A DNA stretch of 59,469 bases from Bordetella parapertussis (GTDB lineage: Bacteria > Pseudomonadota > Gammaproteobacteria > Burkholderiales > Burkholderiaceae_B), in the NCBI GenBank assembly GCA_945895265.1, contig CAMDEF010000019.1, positions 1-59,469 on the forward strand, given 5' to 3'. The notes beneath the pieces were generated by a model. The model was not told the origin of the DNA. It worked only from the letters and a program-made list of their open reading frames with translations, and did not search any database. The translations under genes were made by a program, and so were the position numbers. Shown here in pieces: positions 1 to 8,982 of this stretch (within the stretch, counting starts at the first letter, position 1; each line of letters starts with the position of its first letter).

Positions 1-933
1 GGCAAAGGCTAAGGCAGCTGTGCCGTTGGCCTCAAGCGCTGAGCCGGCGTTAAAGCCAAACCAGCCAAACCACAGCAACGCAGCTCCGATCATGACGTGA
101 ACCATGTTGTGCGGTTTCATAGACTCTTTACCAAAGCCCAAGCGTTTACCAACGACAAATGAGCCCACTAAACCAGCGATCGCAGCGTTGATGTGCACCA
201 CGGTACCGCCAGCAAAGTCGAGTACGCCCTTTTGAAATAGCCAACCGGCTTTAGCGGCCATGGCTTCAAGCGAGGCGGCATCTTTGATGTCGTCTGGACC
301 CGGCCAGAACCAAACCATGTGGGCGATCGGCAAATAGGCAAAGGTAAACCACAGCACCATAAATAACAGGATGGCTGAGAACTTTGCACGCTCTGCAAAG
401 GCACCAACGATCAGGCAACAGGTAATCGTTGCAAATACGCCCTGAAACACCATGAACACGTACTCAGGTATCGCGACGCCTTTGCTAAAGGTGGCTGCTA
501 CCCCTTCGGGATTGAGGCCTGCCAAAAACAGCCGATCAAATTTTCCGATAAACGCATTGCCTTCGGTAAAGGCCAAGCTGTAGCCATAAATCGACCACAG
601 CACGACGATTAGAGAAAACACGACCAAGCATTGCATCAAGATTGACAAGACGTTTTTGCTTCGAGTTAAGCCACCGTAAAAAAGCGCCAAGCCGGGTAGG
701 GTCATTAAAAGCACGAGCGCAGTACAGACCAACATCCAGGCAGTATCGCCTTTGTTTGGCACAATCGCGACCGGTGTTACGGTGGGCGCTGCAGCGGTTG
801 CCGCGGGCGCAGTTGCTGTGGCGCTAGGCTTGGCGTCTTGGGCGTAAGCGGGGCTAGTTGAGGCAAGGCCCGCGACACCCATTACGGCCGCCAAAAGACC
901 TGTTGCTAGAAGTTTATTTAACCAATTTGACAC
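1..933 (-). CDS. amtB: Ammonium transporter AmtB (C-terminal part beyond left edge)
   Basis: Ammonium channel of the Amt/MEP/Rh family in the inner membrane; it takes up ammonium and is gated by the PII protein GlnK. The visible 311 codons start with a GTG (931-933) preceded by GAGGTG. They encode a signal-peptide-like segment ending in an AYA motif, an Ala/Pro/Thr-rich stretch, and then the typical Amt core: a FYGGL-like motif in the first helix, and WFGWFGFNAGS near the window edge. The reading frame is open to base 1, so the C-terminal helices lie outside. It sits 14 bp downstream of glnK and is the last visible gene of a torF-glnK-amtB operon, probably transcribed from the sigma-54 promoter near 2200. 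Family assignment is secure; the start codon is inferred from the ribosome binding site and signal peptide. Confidence 0.93.
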   Translation of the reverse strand, partial: MSNWLNKLLATGLLAAVMGVAGLASTSPAYAQDAKPSATATAPAATAAAPTVTPVAIVPNKGDTAWMLVCTALVLLMTLPGLALFYGGLTRSKNVLSILMQCLVVFSLIVVLWSIYGYSLAFTEGNAFIGKFDRLFLAGLNPEGVAATFSKGVAIPEYVFMVFQGVFATITCCLIVGAFAERAKFSAILLFMVLWFTFAYLPIAHMVWFWPGPDDIKDAASLEAMAAKAGWLFQKGVLDFAGGTVVHINAAIAGLVGSFVVGKRLGFGKESMKPHNMVHVMIGAALLWFGWFGFNAGSALEANGTAALAFA

Positions 934-947
934 AATACACCTCGTCT

Positions 948-2152
<1,205 letters not shown>

Positions 2153-2193
2153 GTTGAACTCCCTATGATTGAGTAACTGACAATCACCTAGGA

Positions 2194-2209
2194 AGCAAGA
2201 TGCGTGCCA
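2194..2209 (-). promoter_or_regulatory. Sigma-54 (RpoN) promoter of torF-glnK-amtB
   Basis: Read on the minus strand the site is TGGCACG-N4-TTGCT, an exact match to the RpoN -24/-12 consensus: -24 element at 2203-2209, TTGC -12 element at 2195-2198. It points toward torF and places the transcription start about 30 bp upstream of its start codon. Together with PII/Amt genes downstream this is strong evidence of nitrogen-limited expression. Confidence 0.9.
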
Positions 2210-2354
2210 TGTCTTGCCGAACAAGCAATATTGTCTGTAAGGTCATCTTGTGAGGCCTGTTTTGGCCAGACACTTAGTATTCTGAAGCTGGTATCGAGAT
2301 CCATGAGCTGTGATCTCTAGATTTCTCACTAGGTTTGCACTGTGCGGATGCGTT

Positions 2355-2370
2355 TGCACCAATTTGGTGC
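2355..2370. promoter_or_regulatory. NtrC-type enhancer site
   Basis: A perfect dyad TGCACC-AATT-TGGTGC, matching the NtrC (NRI) binding consensus with 6-bp arms and a 4-bp centre. It lies about 150-165 bp upstream of the sigma-54 promoter, an ordinary enhancer distance. A weaker half-site (TTTGCAC) is visible at 2334-2340. The site is also about 165 bp upstream of the divergent ABC transporter. Confidence 0.85.
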
Positions 2371-2533
2371 TGTCTGTCACAGCTGTGTCATAAAAAATAA
2401 GCGGCAGCTTTCTCATGCTCTGGGCGACGGCCAGAGCGCGTAGCCGTCCTTCAGGCACTTCTGCCTATACCGGCGGCGCACATGCTAATCTTGTCGTAGC
2501 ATTTCTACGCCTCTTCAATCAACAGCAACCCCT

Positions 2534-3352
2534 ATGACGACACGCGTGTCTTCAGTGATCGAACTCGATGACGTTGCCAGGCACCCTGCGATGATCGAAC
2601 TCAATGACGTGACGAAGCGTTTTGATTCAGGGCTGCTTGCCTTGGGGGGAGTTTCGTTGAGTGTGGCCCAAGGCGAGTTTGTCACCATACTGGGGCCGTC
2701 TGGTTGCGGAAAAAGCACTGTATTAAAGTTGGTCGCTGGTTTGGTCATGCCAACAGAGGGCACCGTTGTTTCGCCGGCGCAAACAGACCAAACTGGTCGA
2801 TCGACGGCGTACGTTTTTCAAGAGCCCACACTGCTGCCCTGGGCGACGGTGTTTGATAATGTCTGGTTGCCGTTGCGTTTGCAAGGTCAGTCTAGGCTTG
2901 ACGCGCAGGCCGTGATTACTCGCGTGCTTGAGCAGGTCGGGCTTGGCGAATTTCATCATACCTACCCCGCGCAGTTATCGGGTGGGATGAAAATGCGGGT
3001 GTCGATCGCGCGAGCGTTGGTGTCACAGCCTCAAGTCCTACTGATGGATGAGCCCTTTGCCGCCTTAGACGATATCACCCGGCAACGCTTGAATGTCGAT
3101 TTATTGACGTGGTGGCATGGTCAGTCAATGTCCGCGATGTTCGTCACGCACAACGTGGCCGAAGCCGTGTTTCTGAGTCAACGGGTGCTCGTGATGGGCG
3201 CGCGTCCGGGCAAGGTGGTCGCTGAGGTACGCATTGAGCAACCATACCCGAGAGACGTTAGTTTTCGACAGACAACCGCGTTCATCCATCATTGTCTAAC
3301 GCTGAGCCACGCACTGGATGAGGCGAGTTCTGATGGGATGAAGTCGCGATGA
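2534..3352 (+). CDS. ABC transporter ATP-binding protein (nitrate/sulfonate/NMT1 type)
   Basis: ATPase subunit of an ABC importer of the TauB/SsuB/ThiZ class; it drives uptake together with the following permease and binding protein. Numbering from 2534: Walker A GPSGCGKST at residues 54-62, Q-loop Gln96, signature LSGGM 148-152, Walker B VLLMDE 168-173, switch His206; all intact. The start is uncertain. GTG at 2555 and ATG at 2591 are alternatives, and the usual family start corresponds to 2591. The first residues look like a tandem copy of the true N terminus (see repeat 2555-2614). No candidate start has a strong ribosome binding site. The gene overlaps the permease by 4 bp, so the two are translationally coupled. 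Confidence 0.88.
   Translation: MTTRVSSVIELDDVARHPAMIELNDVTKRFDSGLLALGGVSLSVAQGEFVTILGPSGCGKSTVLKLVAGLVMPTEGTVVSPAQTDQTGRSTAYVFQEPTLLPWATVFDNVWLPLRLQGQSRLDAQAVITRVLEQVGLGEFHHTYPAQLSGGMKMRVSIARALVSQPQVLLMDEPFAALDDITRQRLNVDLLTWWHGQSMSAMFVTHNVAEAVFLSQRVLVMGARPGKVVAEVRIEQPYPRDVSFRQTTAFIHHCLTLSHALDEASSDGMKSR
2555..2614 (+). repeat. 36-bp-offset tandem duplication at the ABC ATPase N terminus
   Basis: The segment 2555-2578 (GTGATCGAACTC...) and 2591-2614 (ATGATCGAACTC...) match at about 19 of 24 bases, with an offset of exactly 12 codons. They encode near-identical IELDDVA and IELNDVT peptides. It looks like an in-frame duplication of the original start region. Confidence 0.6.
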
Positions 3353-4113
3353 AGTTGGGTAACATTTTTCTACCGACAGCGGTCTGTGTGTCGCTGCTTT
3401 TAGGTTGGGAGTTATTTGTCCGGTGGGCAGAGGTTCCCGCTTACACACTACCCGCACCCTCGGCCGTGATCGAATCGCTTGTCGCCAACTGGAGTTCGCT
3501 TTTAAGAAGTTGGTGGTTTACTGTCAAAATTACCCTCAGTGCTTTAGGCCTCGCTTGTCTTGGTGGGGTCTTGATAGCGTCAGTCTTTGCGCTTTCGCCA
3601 AGCACAGAGCGTGCCTTGTTTCCGCTTGCTGTTGTGCTGCAGGTCACGCCGATCGTGGCGGTGGCTCCGCTCATGCTCATCTATATCGAAAGCACCATGG
3701 CCGCTTTGCTGCTGTGTGCCTGGATCGTGGCGTTTTTTCCGATCTTGTCGAACACTGTCATTGGCTTGCGGTCGATTGACAAAAATTTGCTAGATCTCTT
3801 TAGGCTGTATCGGGCGACCCCTTGGCAGCGTTTGGCCCTTTTGCGGGCGCCCTCGGCATTACCGTATTTTTTAGCGGGAGTAAAAATATCGGGTGGCTTG
3901 AGTTTGATTGGTGCAGTAACTGCCGAAATGGTTGCTGGCGCGGCGGGTCGCGACACGGGCTTAGCATCACGCATTCTTGAGGCGAGTTTTCGAACTGAGA
4001 CGCCTAAAATGTTTGCAGCGTTGTTGTTGCTGGTGGCAACAGGTGTTATGGTATTTCTCATATTAAATTTTTTGTCTAGAAAGCTTTTGGTTCAGCAGCC
4101 AAGTTTCGAATGA
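3349..4113 (+). CDS. ABC transporter permease
   Basis: Inner-membrane permease of the BPD_transp_1 family (TauC/SsuC/ThiX-like), 254 residues with about six hydrophobic segments. The cytoplasmic coupling (EAA-type) region is recognisable around the RLYRATPWQ...LPYFLAGVK stretch in the second half, where the ATPase docks. The ATG overlaps the ATPase stop codon (ATGA), showing an operon. The binding-protein gene follows 111 bp downstream. Substrate specificity cannot be read from the permease. Confidence 0.88.
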   Translation: MKLGNIFLPTAVCVSLLLGWELFVRWAEVPAYTLPAPSAVIESLVANWSSLLRSWWFTVKITLSALGLACLGGVLIASVFALSPSTERALFPLAVVLQVTPIVAVAPLMLIYIESTMAALLLCAWIVAFFPILSNTVIGLRSIDKNLLDLFRLYRATPWQRLALLRAPSALPYFLAGVKISGGLSLIGAVTAEMVAGAAGRDTGLASRILEASFRTETPKMFAALLLLVATGVMVFLILNFLSRKLLVQQPSFE

Positions 4114-4224
4114 CCCCACTCAAGTGATCAAAGAAGTTGGTCGCTTAACGGTGTTGAGCCCAGTTCGTACCCATATGCCTCGTTCAGTGTGCGTGGCTTA
4201 AACATTTATGTGAAAAGGAAACCC

Positions 4225-5244
4225 ATGTCTTATAAATTTTTATTCAAAGCATTTGGGACGGTGCTGCTGACAACAAGCCTTGCGCAGGCCCAACAAGCTG
4301 TGTCGTTTGCGACCAACTGGAAAGCACAAGCGGCGCACGGTGGCTTCTATCAGGCGCTCGCGGATGGTACCTATAAAAAATACGGTCTGGATGTCAAAAT
4401 TATTCAAGGCGGACCGCAGGTCAACAATCGCCCGCTCTTGCCCGCGGGGCGCATTGATTTTTTAATGACCGGTAATCTGCTGCACAGTTTTGATAATGTA
4501 AAGAACAAAGTGCCCGTGGTTGCTGTGGCTGCAATGTTTCAAAAAGATCCTCAGGCGTTGATGGCACACAAAGGACAAGGCTACGAAAACTTTGCCGCGC
4601 TCAAGACCGCGCCTATTGCCTACATTGCCAAAGACGGACAATTTACTTGGTGGCAATGGCTGAAGGTCACGCATGGGTTTCGAGATGAGGCTTTAAAGCC
4701 TTACAACTACAACCTAGGACCTTTTCTCTCAAACGCGAAGTCAGTCCAGCAGGGTTACTCGGTGGCAGAACCCATCTATATTAAAGAGCAAGGTAAGTTT
4801 GACCCCATCGTGCATCTGTTGGCAGATCATGGCTTCTCAACTTACAGCACGCTCATCGAAACCCGTGCCGATACTGTAAAAAACAAACCAGAGCTCGTGC
4901 AGAAGTTTGTCGACGCATCGATTCTAGGCTGGGTCAACTTTATGTACGGTGATCGCAAGGTCGCGACGGCGTTGATGCTGAAAGATAACCCTGAGTTGTC
5001 TGCAGCTGAGGTTGAGGCTTCGGTTAGCCTGATGAAACAACAGGGTATCGTTGACTCTGGCGAGGCACGCACGCTTGGTATCGGTGCGATGAAGGCTGAA
5101 CGTATTCAAGATTTTTATGCGCAGATGGTCAAGGCCGGCTTATATAAATCTGGCGACGTTGATCTGACTCAAGTTGCCACGTCACAGTTTGTAAATAAAG
5201 CGACGGGCGTTGAGTTGACGCAGCAATTATTGAAAGCCAAATAG
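4225..5244 (+). CDS. ABC transporter substrate-binding protein, NMT1/THI5-like
   Basis: Periplasmic solute-binding protein, 339 residues, for the adjacent ABC importer. The start at 4225 follows AAAAGGA and begins a clear signal peptide ending in AQA near residue 22; a GTG 36 bp upstream gives an unlikely extension. The N-terminal TNWxAQAxHGGFYQA-type motif is characteristic of the NMT1/THI5-like fold (pyrimidine precursors, nitrate, sulfonates and related ligands). The ligand is unknown. Location opposite the nitrogen-regulated operon is compatible with a nitrogenous substrate such as a pyrimidine, but this is inference. Confidence 0.85.
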   Translation: MSYKFLFKAFGTVLLTTSLAQAQQAVSFATNWKAQAAHGGFYQALADGTYKKYGLDVKIIQGGPQVNNRPLLPAGRIDFLMTGNLLHSFDNVKNKVPVVAVAAMFQKDPQALMAHKGQGYENFAALKTAPIAYIAKDGQFTWWQWLKVTHGFRDEALKPYNYNLGPFLSNAKSVQQGYSVAEPIYIKEQGKFDPIVHLLADHGFSTYSTLIETRADTVKNKPELVQKFVDASILGWVNFMYGDRKVATALMLKDNPELSAAEVEASVSLMKQQGIVDSGEARTLGIGAMKAERIQDFYAQMVKAGLYKSGDVDLTQVATSQFVNKATGVELTQQLLKAK

Positions 5245-5257
5245 AAAATGTGCCACA

Positions 5258-5282
5258 CAATGAAGACCAGCGGTCTTCATTG
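5258..5282. terminator. Hairpin between convergent ABC and Bug genes
   Basis: Perfect 11-bp stem CAATGAAGACC / GGTCTTCATTG around an AGC loop, placed between two convergent genes. There is no long T-run, so it may act in both directions as a weak or Rho-assisted terminator. Confidence 0.6.
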
Positions 5283-5291
5283 CAGCTTATG

Positions 5292-6293
5292 TCAATCGGG
5301 TGTCATCTTGGCTTTGATGATCACTTCTTTCCATTTTGCAGTTTCGCTTTTGATAAAGGCCGCATAAAACGCTGGCGTGCTGCCGATCACTTCTGTTGCT
5401 GTATCGCTAATGCGCTTGTTCACGTCAGGCATGGCCAACACGGCGACGACATTTTTCGACAACTGATCGACGATGGCTGTGGGCGTGCCAGCAGGTGCCA
5501 TGAAACCAAACCATGCTGTGATTTCAAAGTCTTTGATACCTTGTTCAATGACTGTGGGTACCTGTGGTTGAGCGGGTGAACGGGCGACGCTCGTGATGCC
5601 AATCGCCCGAATCGTGTTTGCTCGGATATGTGGCAGCAAGACGGGTGTGTTGTGAATCAAGACCTCAATCTGGCCACCTAGGCCATCAGTGGTCATTTGC
5701 GCGCTCGATTTATACGGGATGCTGGTCATCTTGATGCCGGCAACTAAATTTAGAAGTTCGCCTGTCAAGTGTTGCGTGGTCCCGGGGCCAGCCGTGCCAT
5801 AGCGAATTTTGTTCGGCTCTTTTTTTGCTAGTGCGACCAGCTCTTGCATATTATTGGCTGGTACCGAGGGATGCACCGTAATGAAGTTAGGCGTTTTCGT
5901 CGCTAAGCTGACCGGGATCAGGTCTTTTCCGACGTCGTAGGGCATCTTGCCAGCCATTAGGGTTGGATTGACTGCGATGGGCCCGATGGTGTTGTACAGA
6001 AATGTGTAGCCATCGGGTGCCGCTTTTGCAACCCGATCGGTGCCGATATTGCCGGCAGCGCCCACGACGTTTTCAATGACGACGGTCTGCCCCCACATTT
6101 CAGAGAGCTTTTGTCCAATGAGCCGAATTTGCCCATCAGGCGCGCTACCTGGCGGTGCCGGGACAATCATTCGTACCGTTTTGTCTGGCCACTTTGATTG
6201 TGCTTGAGCCGTGACACTGAAAATCAGGCCGCAAGTTAAAAGAACAGCGCTCGTCTTCGTCAACACGCTTGTGAGCGGGGTAGGGAGTTTCAT
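5292..6293 (-). CDS. Bug family TTT substrate-binding receptor
   Basis: Periplasmic receptor of the Bug/TctC family (333 residues) that captures carboxylates for a tripartite tricarboxylate transporter. The signal peptide ends near residue 31 (TAQA). The mature N terminus WPDKTVRMIVP, the AAPDGYT-type ligand loop and the PYK...G(L)GGQ segments are hallmarks. It is the last gene of the leftward run ligase-dehydratase-CaiB-Bug and likely feeds that pathway with its acid substrate. It is separated from caiB by a 35-bp tandem repeat array. No TctA/TctB genes are nearby, so membrane subunits must be shared. Confidence 0.9.
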   Translation of the reverse strand: MKLPTPLTSVLTKTSAVLLTCGLIFSVTAQAQSKWPDKTVRMIVPAPPGSAPDGQIRLIGQKLSEMWGQTVVIENVVGAAGNIGTDRVAKAAPDGYTFLYNTIGPIAVNPTLMAGKMPYDVGKDLIPVSLATKTPNFITVHPSVPANNMQELVALAKKEPNKIRYGTAGPGTTQHLTGELLNLVAGIKMTSIPYKSSAQMTTDGLGGQIEVLIHNTPVLLPHIRANTIRAIGITSVARSPAQPQVPTVIEQGIKDFEITAWFGFMAPAGTPTAIVDQLSKNVVAVLAMPDVNKRISDTATEVIGSTPAFYAAFIKSETAKWKEVIIKAKMTPD

Positions 6294-6373
6294 GATTGTC
6301 TCGCTTAAAGGGCAGCTTTTTTAACAAACCAATTGTGGTTTGATCGTCGACTATTTTAAACAGCTCGCCGCTA

Positions 6374-6478
6374 GGACGGACTAATCGCTTACCCCTAGCT
6401 CGTCACGAGGGCGGACTAATCGCTTACCCCTAGCTAGTCACAAGGACAGGCCAATCGCCTACCCCTAGCTAGCCACGT
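6374..6478. repeat. Three tandem 35-bp repeats
   Basis: Units at 6374-6408, 6409-6443 and 6444-6478, directly adjoining without spacers. The shared core is CTAATCGCTTACCCCTAGCT with a few substitutions, mostly in unit 3. The array sits between the caiB stop codon and the downstream Bug gene and ends two bases before the caiB stop. Function unknown. Confidence 0.9.
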
Positions 6479-6480
6479 CT

Positions 6481-7689
6481 TCAGCGAATAATGTCAGGAT
6501 TATGTTCGCCCAAGCGAGGGGGGCGAACCCCTGCCGACCCAGGTGTTTTTGATAACTTGATGGGCAGCCCAACGCCTTGATAGTCGTTTCGTTGAATAAA
6601 CATGTCGCGCGCCGCGGTGTGCGGCTGTTCAAGGGCCTCAGGTACGGTGTGAACAGGGCCTGCAGCCACCCCTAGTGCCATGAGGTCTTTACACAGCTCG
6701 GCTCGATTAAATTCTTTAAGCGCGACCTCCATTTCATGGCGCAGAGCCTCGCGGTTTGTCATGCGGCTCGCGTTGCTGTTGAACAGTGGATTGCTCAGCA
6801 GATCTTCGCGCTGGATATGTTTGCAGAACTTTTTGAATTGTCCTTCATTGACGATCCCTAAAAAAATTTGACCGTCACCAACCTCAAAACGGTTGTAAGT
6901 TGGGATATTGGGGTGCGCACTACCGGTTAATGCAGGTGTCTTGCCCGAGTTCATCCAGTTGGCAGCATGCGGAATCAGCATGCTTAAGGCAGAGTCGAAC
7001 AGCGTGGCTTCAACACGTTGACCTTGCCCAGTGCGGATACGAGCCCACAGCGCCATCATGATCCCAGAAAAGGCGTTGTAGCCGGTAACCTGATCCACCA
7101 CCGGTACGCCAATTCGGGTGGGGCCTGCTTGTGGTTCTCCATTGATACTCATCAGGCCGCACATGGCTTGCAGGACGGCATCGTAGCCAGGCAAGTTCGC
7201 CAAGGGGCCGCTGCCGCCAAAGCCTGAGATGCTGCAGTAAATCAGTTTCGGAAAGGCCTTTGCTAGGTACTCGTCGTAGCCAAGCCCCCATTTCGTCATC
7301 GTGCCAGGAACAAAATTTTCGATTAACACATCGGCATCAATCAATAACGCTTCAAGAATCGCACGGTCGGCGGGTTTGCTGAGATCTAAACTCAGGCCGC
7401 GTTTGCCGCGATTGATTGCTGAAAAGTAGGCTGCTTGTCCGGGCTCAACAAAAGGTGGTCCGAGCAATCGTGTTTCGTCACCCTGCGGTGCTTCGACCTT
7501 GATGACGTCGGCGCCATGGTCGGACAACATTTGTGCACACAGAGGGCCTGCTAAGACGCGCGAGAGATCTAGCACGCGTAAGCCGACCAAAGAGCCCTGT
7601 TTAGCATTCGTATCAAGCCAGGCCGCATCCGTCAGAGGACTCGCGCCCGTAGCGTCGGGACGTTGACCGTTATCGTGGGATGCGGGCAT
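6481..7689 (-). CDS. CaiB/BaiF family CoA-transferase
   Basis: Class III CoA-transferase, moving CoA between acyl groups through an aspartyl-CoA thioester anhydride. The 402-residue product (start 7689) shows LVGLRVLDLSRVLAGP and GADVIKVE near the N terminus and the catalytic Asp170 in a GYD motif. The start at 7689 lies 4 bp after the stop of the upstream dehydratase gene. A longer frame from 7719 would overlap that gene and is less likely. It belongs to the ligase-dehydratase-CaiB-Bug operon, suggesting turnover of a CoA-activated organic acid. The exact acid is unknown. Confidence 0.9.
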   Translation of the reverse strand: MPASHDNGQRPDATGASPLTDAAWLDTNAKQGSLVGLRVLDLSRVLAGPLCAQMLSDHGADVIKVEAPQGDETRLLGPPFVEPGQAAYFSAINRGKRGLSLDLSKPADRAILEALLIDADVLIENFVPGTMTKWGLGYDEYLAKAFPKLIYCSISGFGGSGPLANLPGYDAVLQAMCGLMSINGEPQAGPTRIGVPVVDQVTGYNAFSGIMMALWARIRTGQGQRVEATLFDSALSMLIPHAANWMNSGKTPALTGSAHPNIPTYNRFEVGDGQIFLGIVNEGQFKKFCKHIQREDLLSNPLFNSNASRMTNREALRHEMEVALKEFNRAELCKDLMALGVAAGPVHTVPEALEQPHTAARDMFIQRNDYQGVGLPIKLSKTPGSAGVRPPRLGEHNPDIIR

Positions 7690-7693
7690 GGGC

Positions 7694-8839
7694 TTAGCCT
7701 CGAGTTGGCAGTTGCACAATACAAGAGCCTAAGACAGACAGCTCATTATTTTGGTTGTGCGCTTCTTGGGTAATGGCAACCAGGTGGCGATCACCTTCTT
7801 TATATTTCTTTGTGACTTTGGCGCGAATGAACAACATATCGCCCGCTGGGTTATGGCGGCGAATTTTGCAATCAGCCTGACGCAAAAAGCCTTCGTCTCC
7901 CATCCAGTTTGTCATTTGATGCATCAGCCAAGAGCTGCGCTCTGGACCGTAATCGTAGGCGCCAGGGGCACCGACTTCAAGGGCAAACTCTTCTTCCCAG
8001 TGCACGCGCTCGGGCACGTCTGGCACACCGAAGCGATTTTTAATGCCTACGCCCGGATGCGCGTCAATCAGTTGCCAGGCGAGTTTATTGGCACGAATAT
8101 AAAGCCCACCCCAGCCTTGCGCATACGCGATAAAACCAGTGACTGTCATCGGGCCTTTGAATAAAACGGGTAACTCGTCGCCTTCTTGTACGTCGTCCCA
8201 ATAACGGGTGTTGGCACCGCGAATTTCTTCAGTGGCGTAGAGCTTGTAGGCTTCTTTCAGTTGCTCATCGGTGTAGGGCACCACACCTTTTTCTTGTACT
8301 TCAGTGTATTTGGTTCCTTTCTCGCGCGCGTGATCACGCTCGGTGCGAAAGCACCAGGTATCAGCCTCGGCAAGTTTGTCGCCTGTTTGATTGAAAAAAT
8401 CGACGTGATACGTTTGTTGAATTGCTTTACCAGCGAAGCGAGTGTCGTGCTCGACAAGGTCTTTCAGATAGGCTTCAGTGCTGATCACGTCATTGCGTTT
8501 TGCGTGTTGATGCCAAGTCCAGTTCGAACCCGACCACATCGCGTGTACACCGGGTAAGCCGCCCACATAGCCCGACACGATCCGGCTTGTTGAATACAAG
8601 AAGCTCGGCAGCGCAATGATGGTGCCGTGGCTTGTTTTGGCTGCGTACTCTGGGTCGCACCATAGCGGATTGTCGTCACCGATGCCGTGTGCATAATGGC
8701 GAATGTTGTCGCGGGTGGCTTCGTAGCACCAAGGTTCGGCAGTTGCACCGATTTTGACACCGATGCGTCGCTGCAGATCTTCAAGCCCTTGTGCAGTAAT
8801 TTTTGGAAAACTGCGCTGACCGATTAACTCTGATGACAT
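7694..8839 (-). CDS. MaoC/FAS1-type acyl dehydratase, double hot-dog
   Basis: A 381-residue protein of the acyl-dehydratase family with two hot-dog domains. The N-terminal half carries an EATRDNIRHYAHGIGDDNPLW-like segment of the FAS1-type (N-terminal MaoC) domain, and the C-terminal half a second hot-dog domain. Members hydrate or dehydrate enoyl-CoA type thioesters, including methyl-branched or dicarboxylic acyl-CoAs. Neighbours (CaiB and an acyl-CoA ligase) support action on CoA esters. The start ATG at 8839 has AGGAGAT just upstream on its strand. The substrate cannot be assigned. Confidence 0.82.
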   Translation of the reverse strand: MSSELIGQRSFPKITAQGLEDLQRRIGVKIGATAEPWCYEATRDNIRHYAHGIGDDNPLWCDPEYAAKTSHGTIIALPSFLYSTSRIVSGYVGGLPGVHAMWSGSNWTWHQHAKRNDVISTEAYLKDLVEHDTRFAGKAIQQTYHVDFFNQTGDKLAEADTWCFRTERDHAREKGTKYTEVQEKGVVPYTDEQLKEAYKLYATEEIRGANTRYWDDVQEGDELPVLFKGPMTVTGFIAYAQGWGGLYIRANKLAWQLIDAHPGVGIKNRFGVPDVPERVHWEEEFALEVGAPGAYDYGPERSSWLMHQMTNWMGDEGFLRQADCKIRRHNPAGDMLFIRAKVTKKYKEGDRHLVAITQEAHNQNNELSVLGSCIVQLPTRG

Positions 8840-8982
8840 ATAGATCTCCTGATGATTTCTTTTAATCTAGACCGCGAAAATTGTTTTCAAAGACAGTAAA
8901 CAATCGTCGTGTGTATGAGAAGTTTTGAGCAAGGTCTATCATTACTCTGGTAATTGGTAGTTGGAGGTTGCAAGGTTTGCTT

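Larger units (their letters stand above)
2153..2533. other. Divergent intergenic region between torF and the ABC importer
   Basis: About 380 bp without a convincing gene. It contains the sigma-54 promoter and NtrC-type dyad listed separately. A 71-codon minus-strand reading frame (2243-2458) overlaps these sites and shows no recognisable protein features. No sigma-70 promoter for the rightward genes could be assigned with confidence. Confidence 0.6.

Noticed and set aside
2243..2458. 71-codon minus-strand ORF in the torF upstream region
   Set aside because: It overlaps the NtrC-type site and shows no signal, domain or ribosome binding site.
6374..6478. CRISPR array
   Set aside because: The 35-bp repeats adjoin directly with no spacers, and no cas genes are present.
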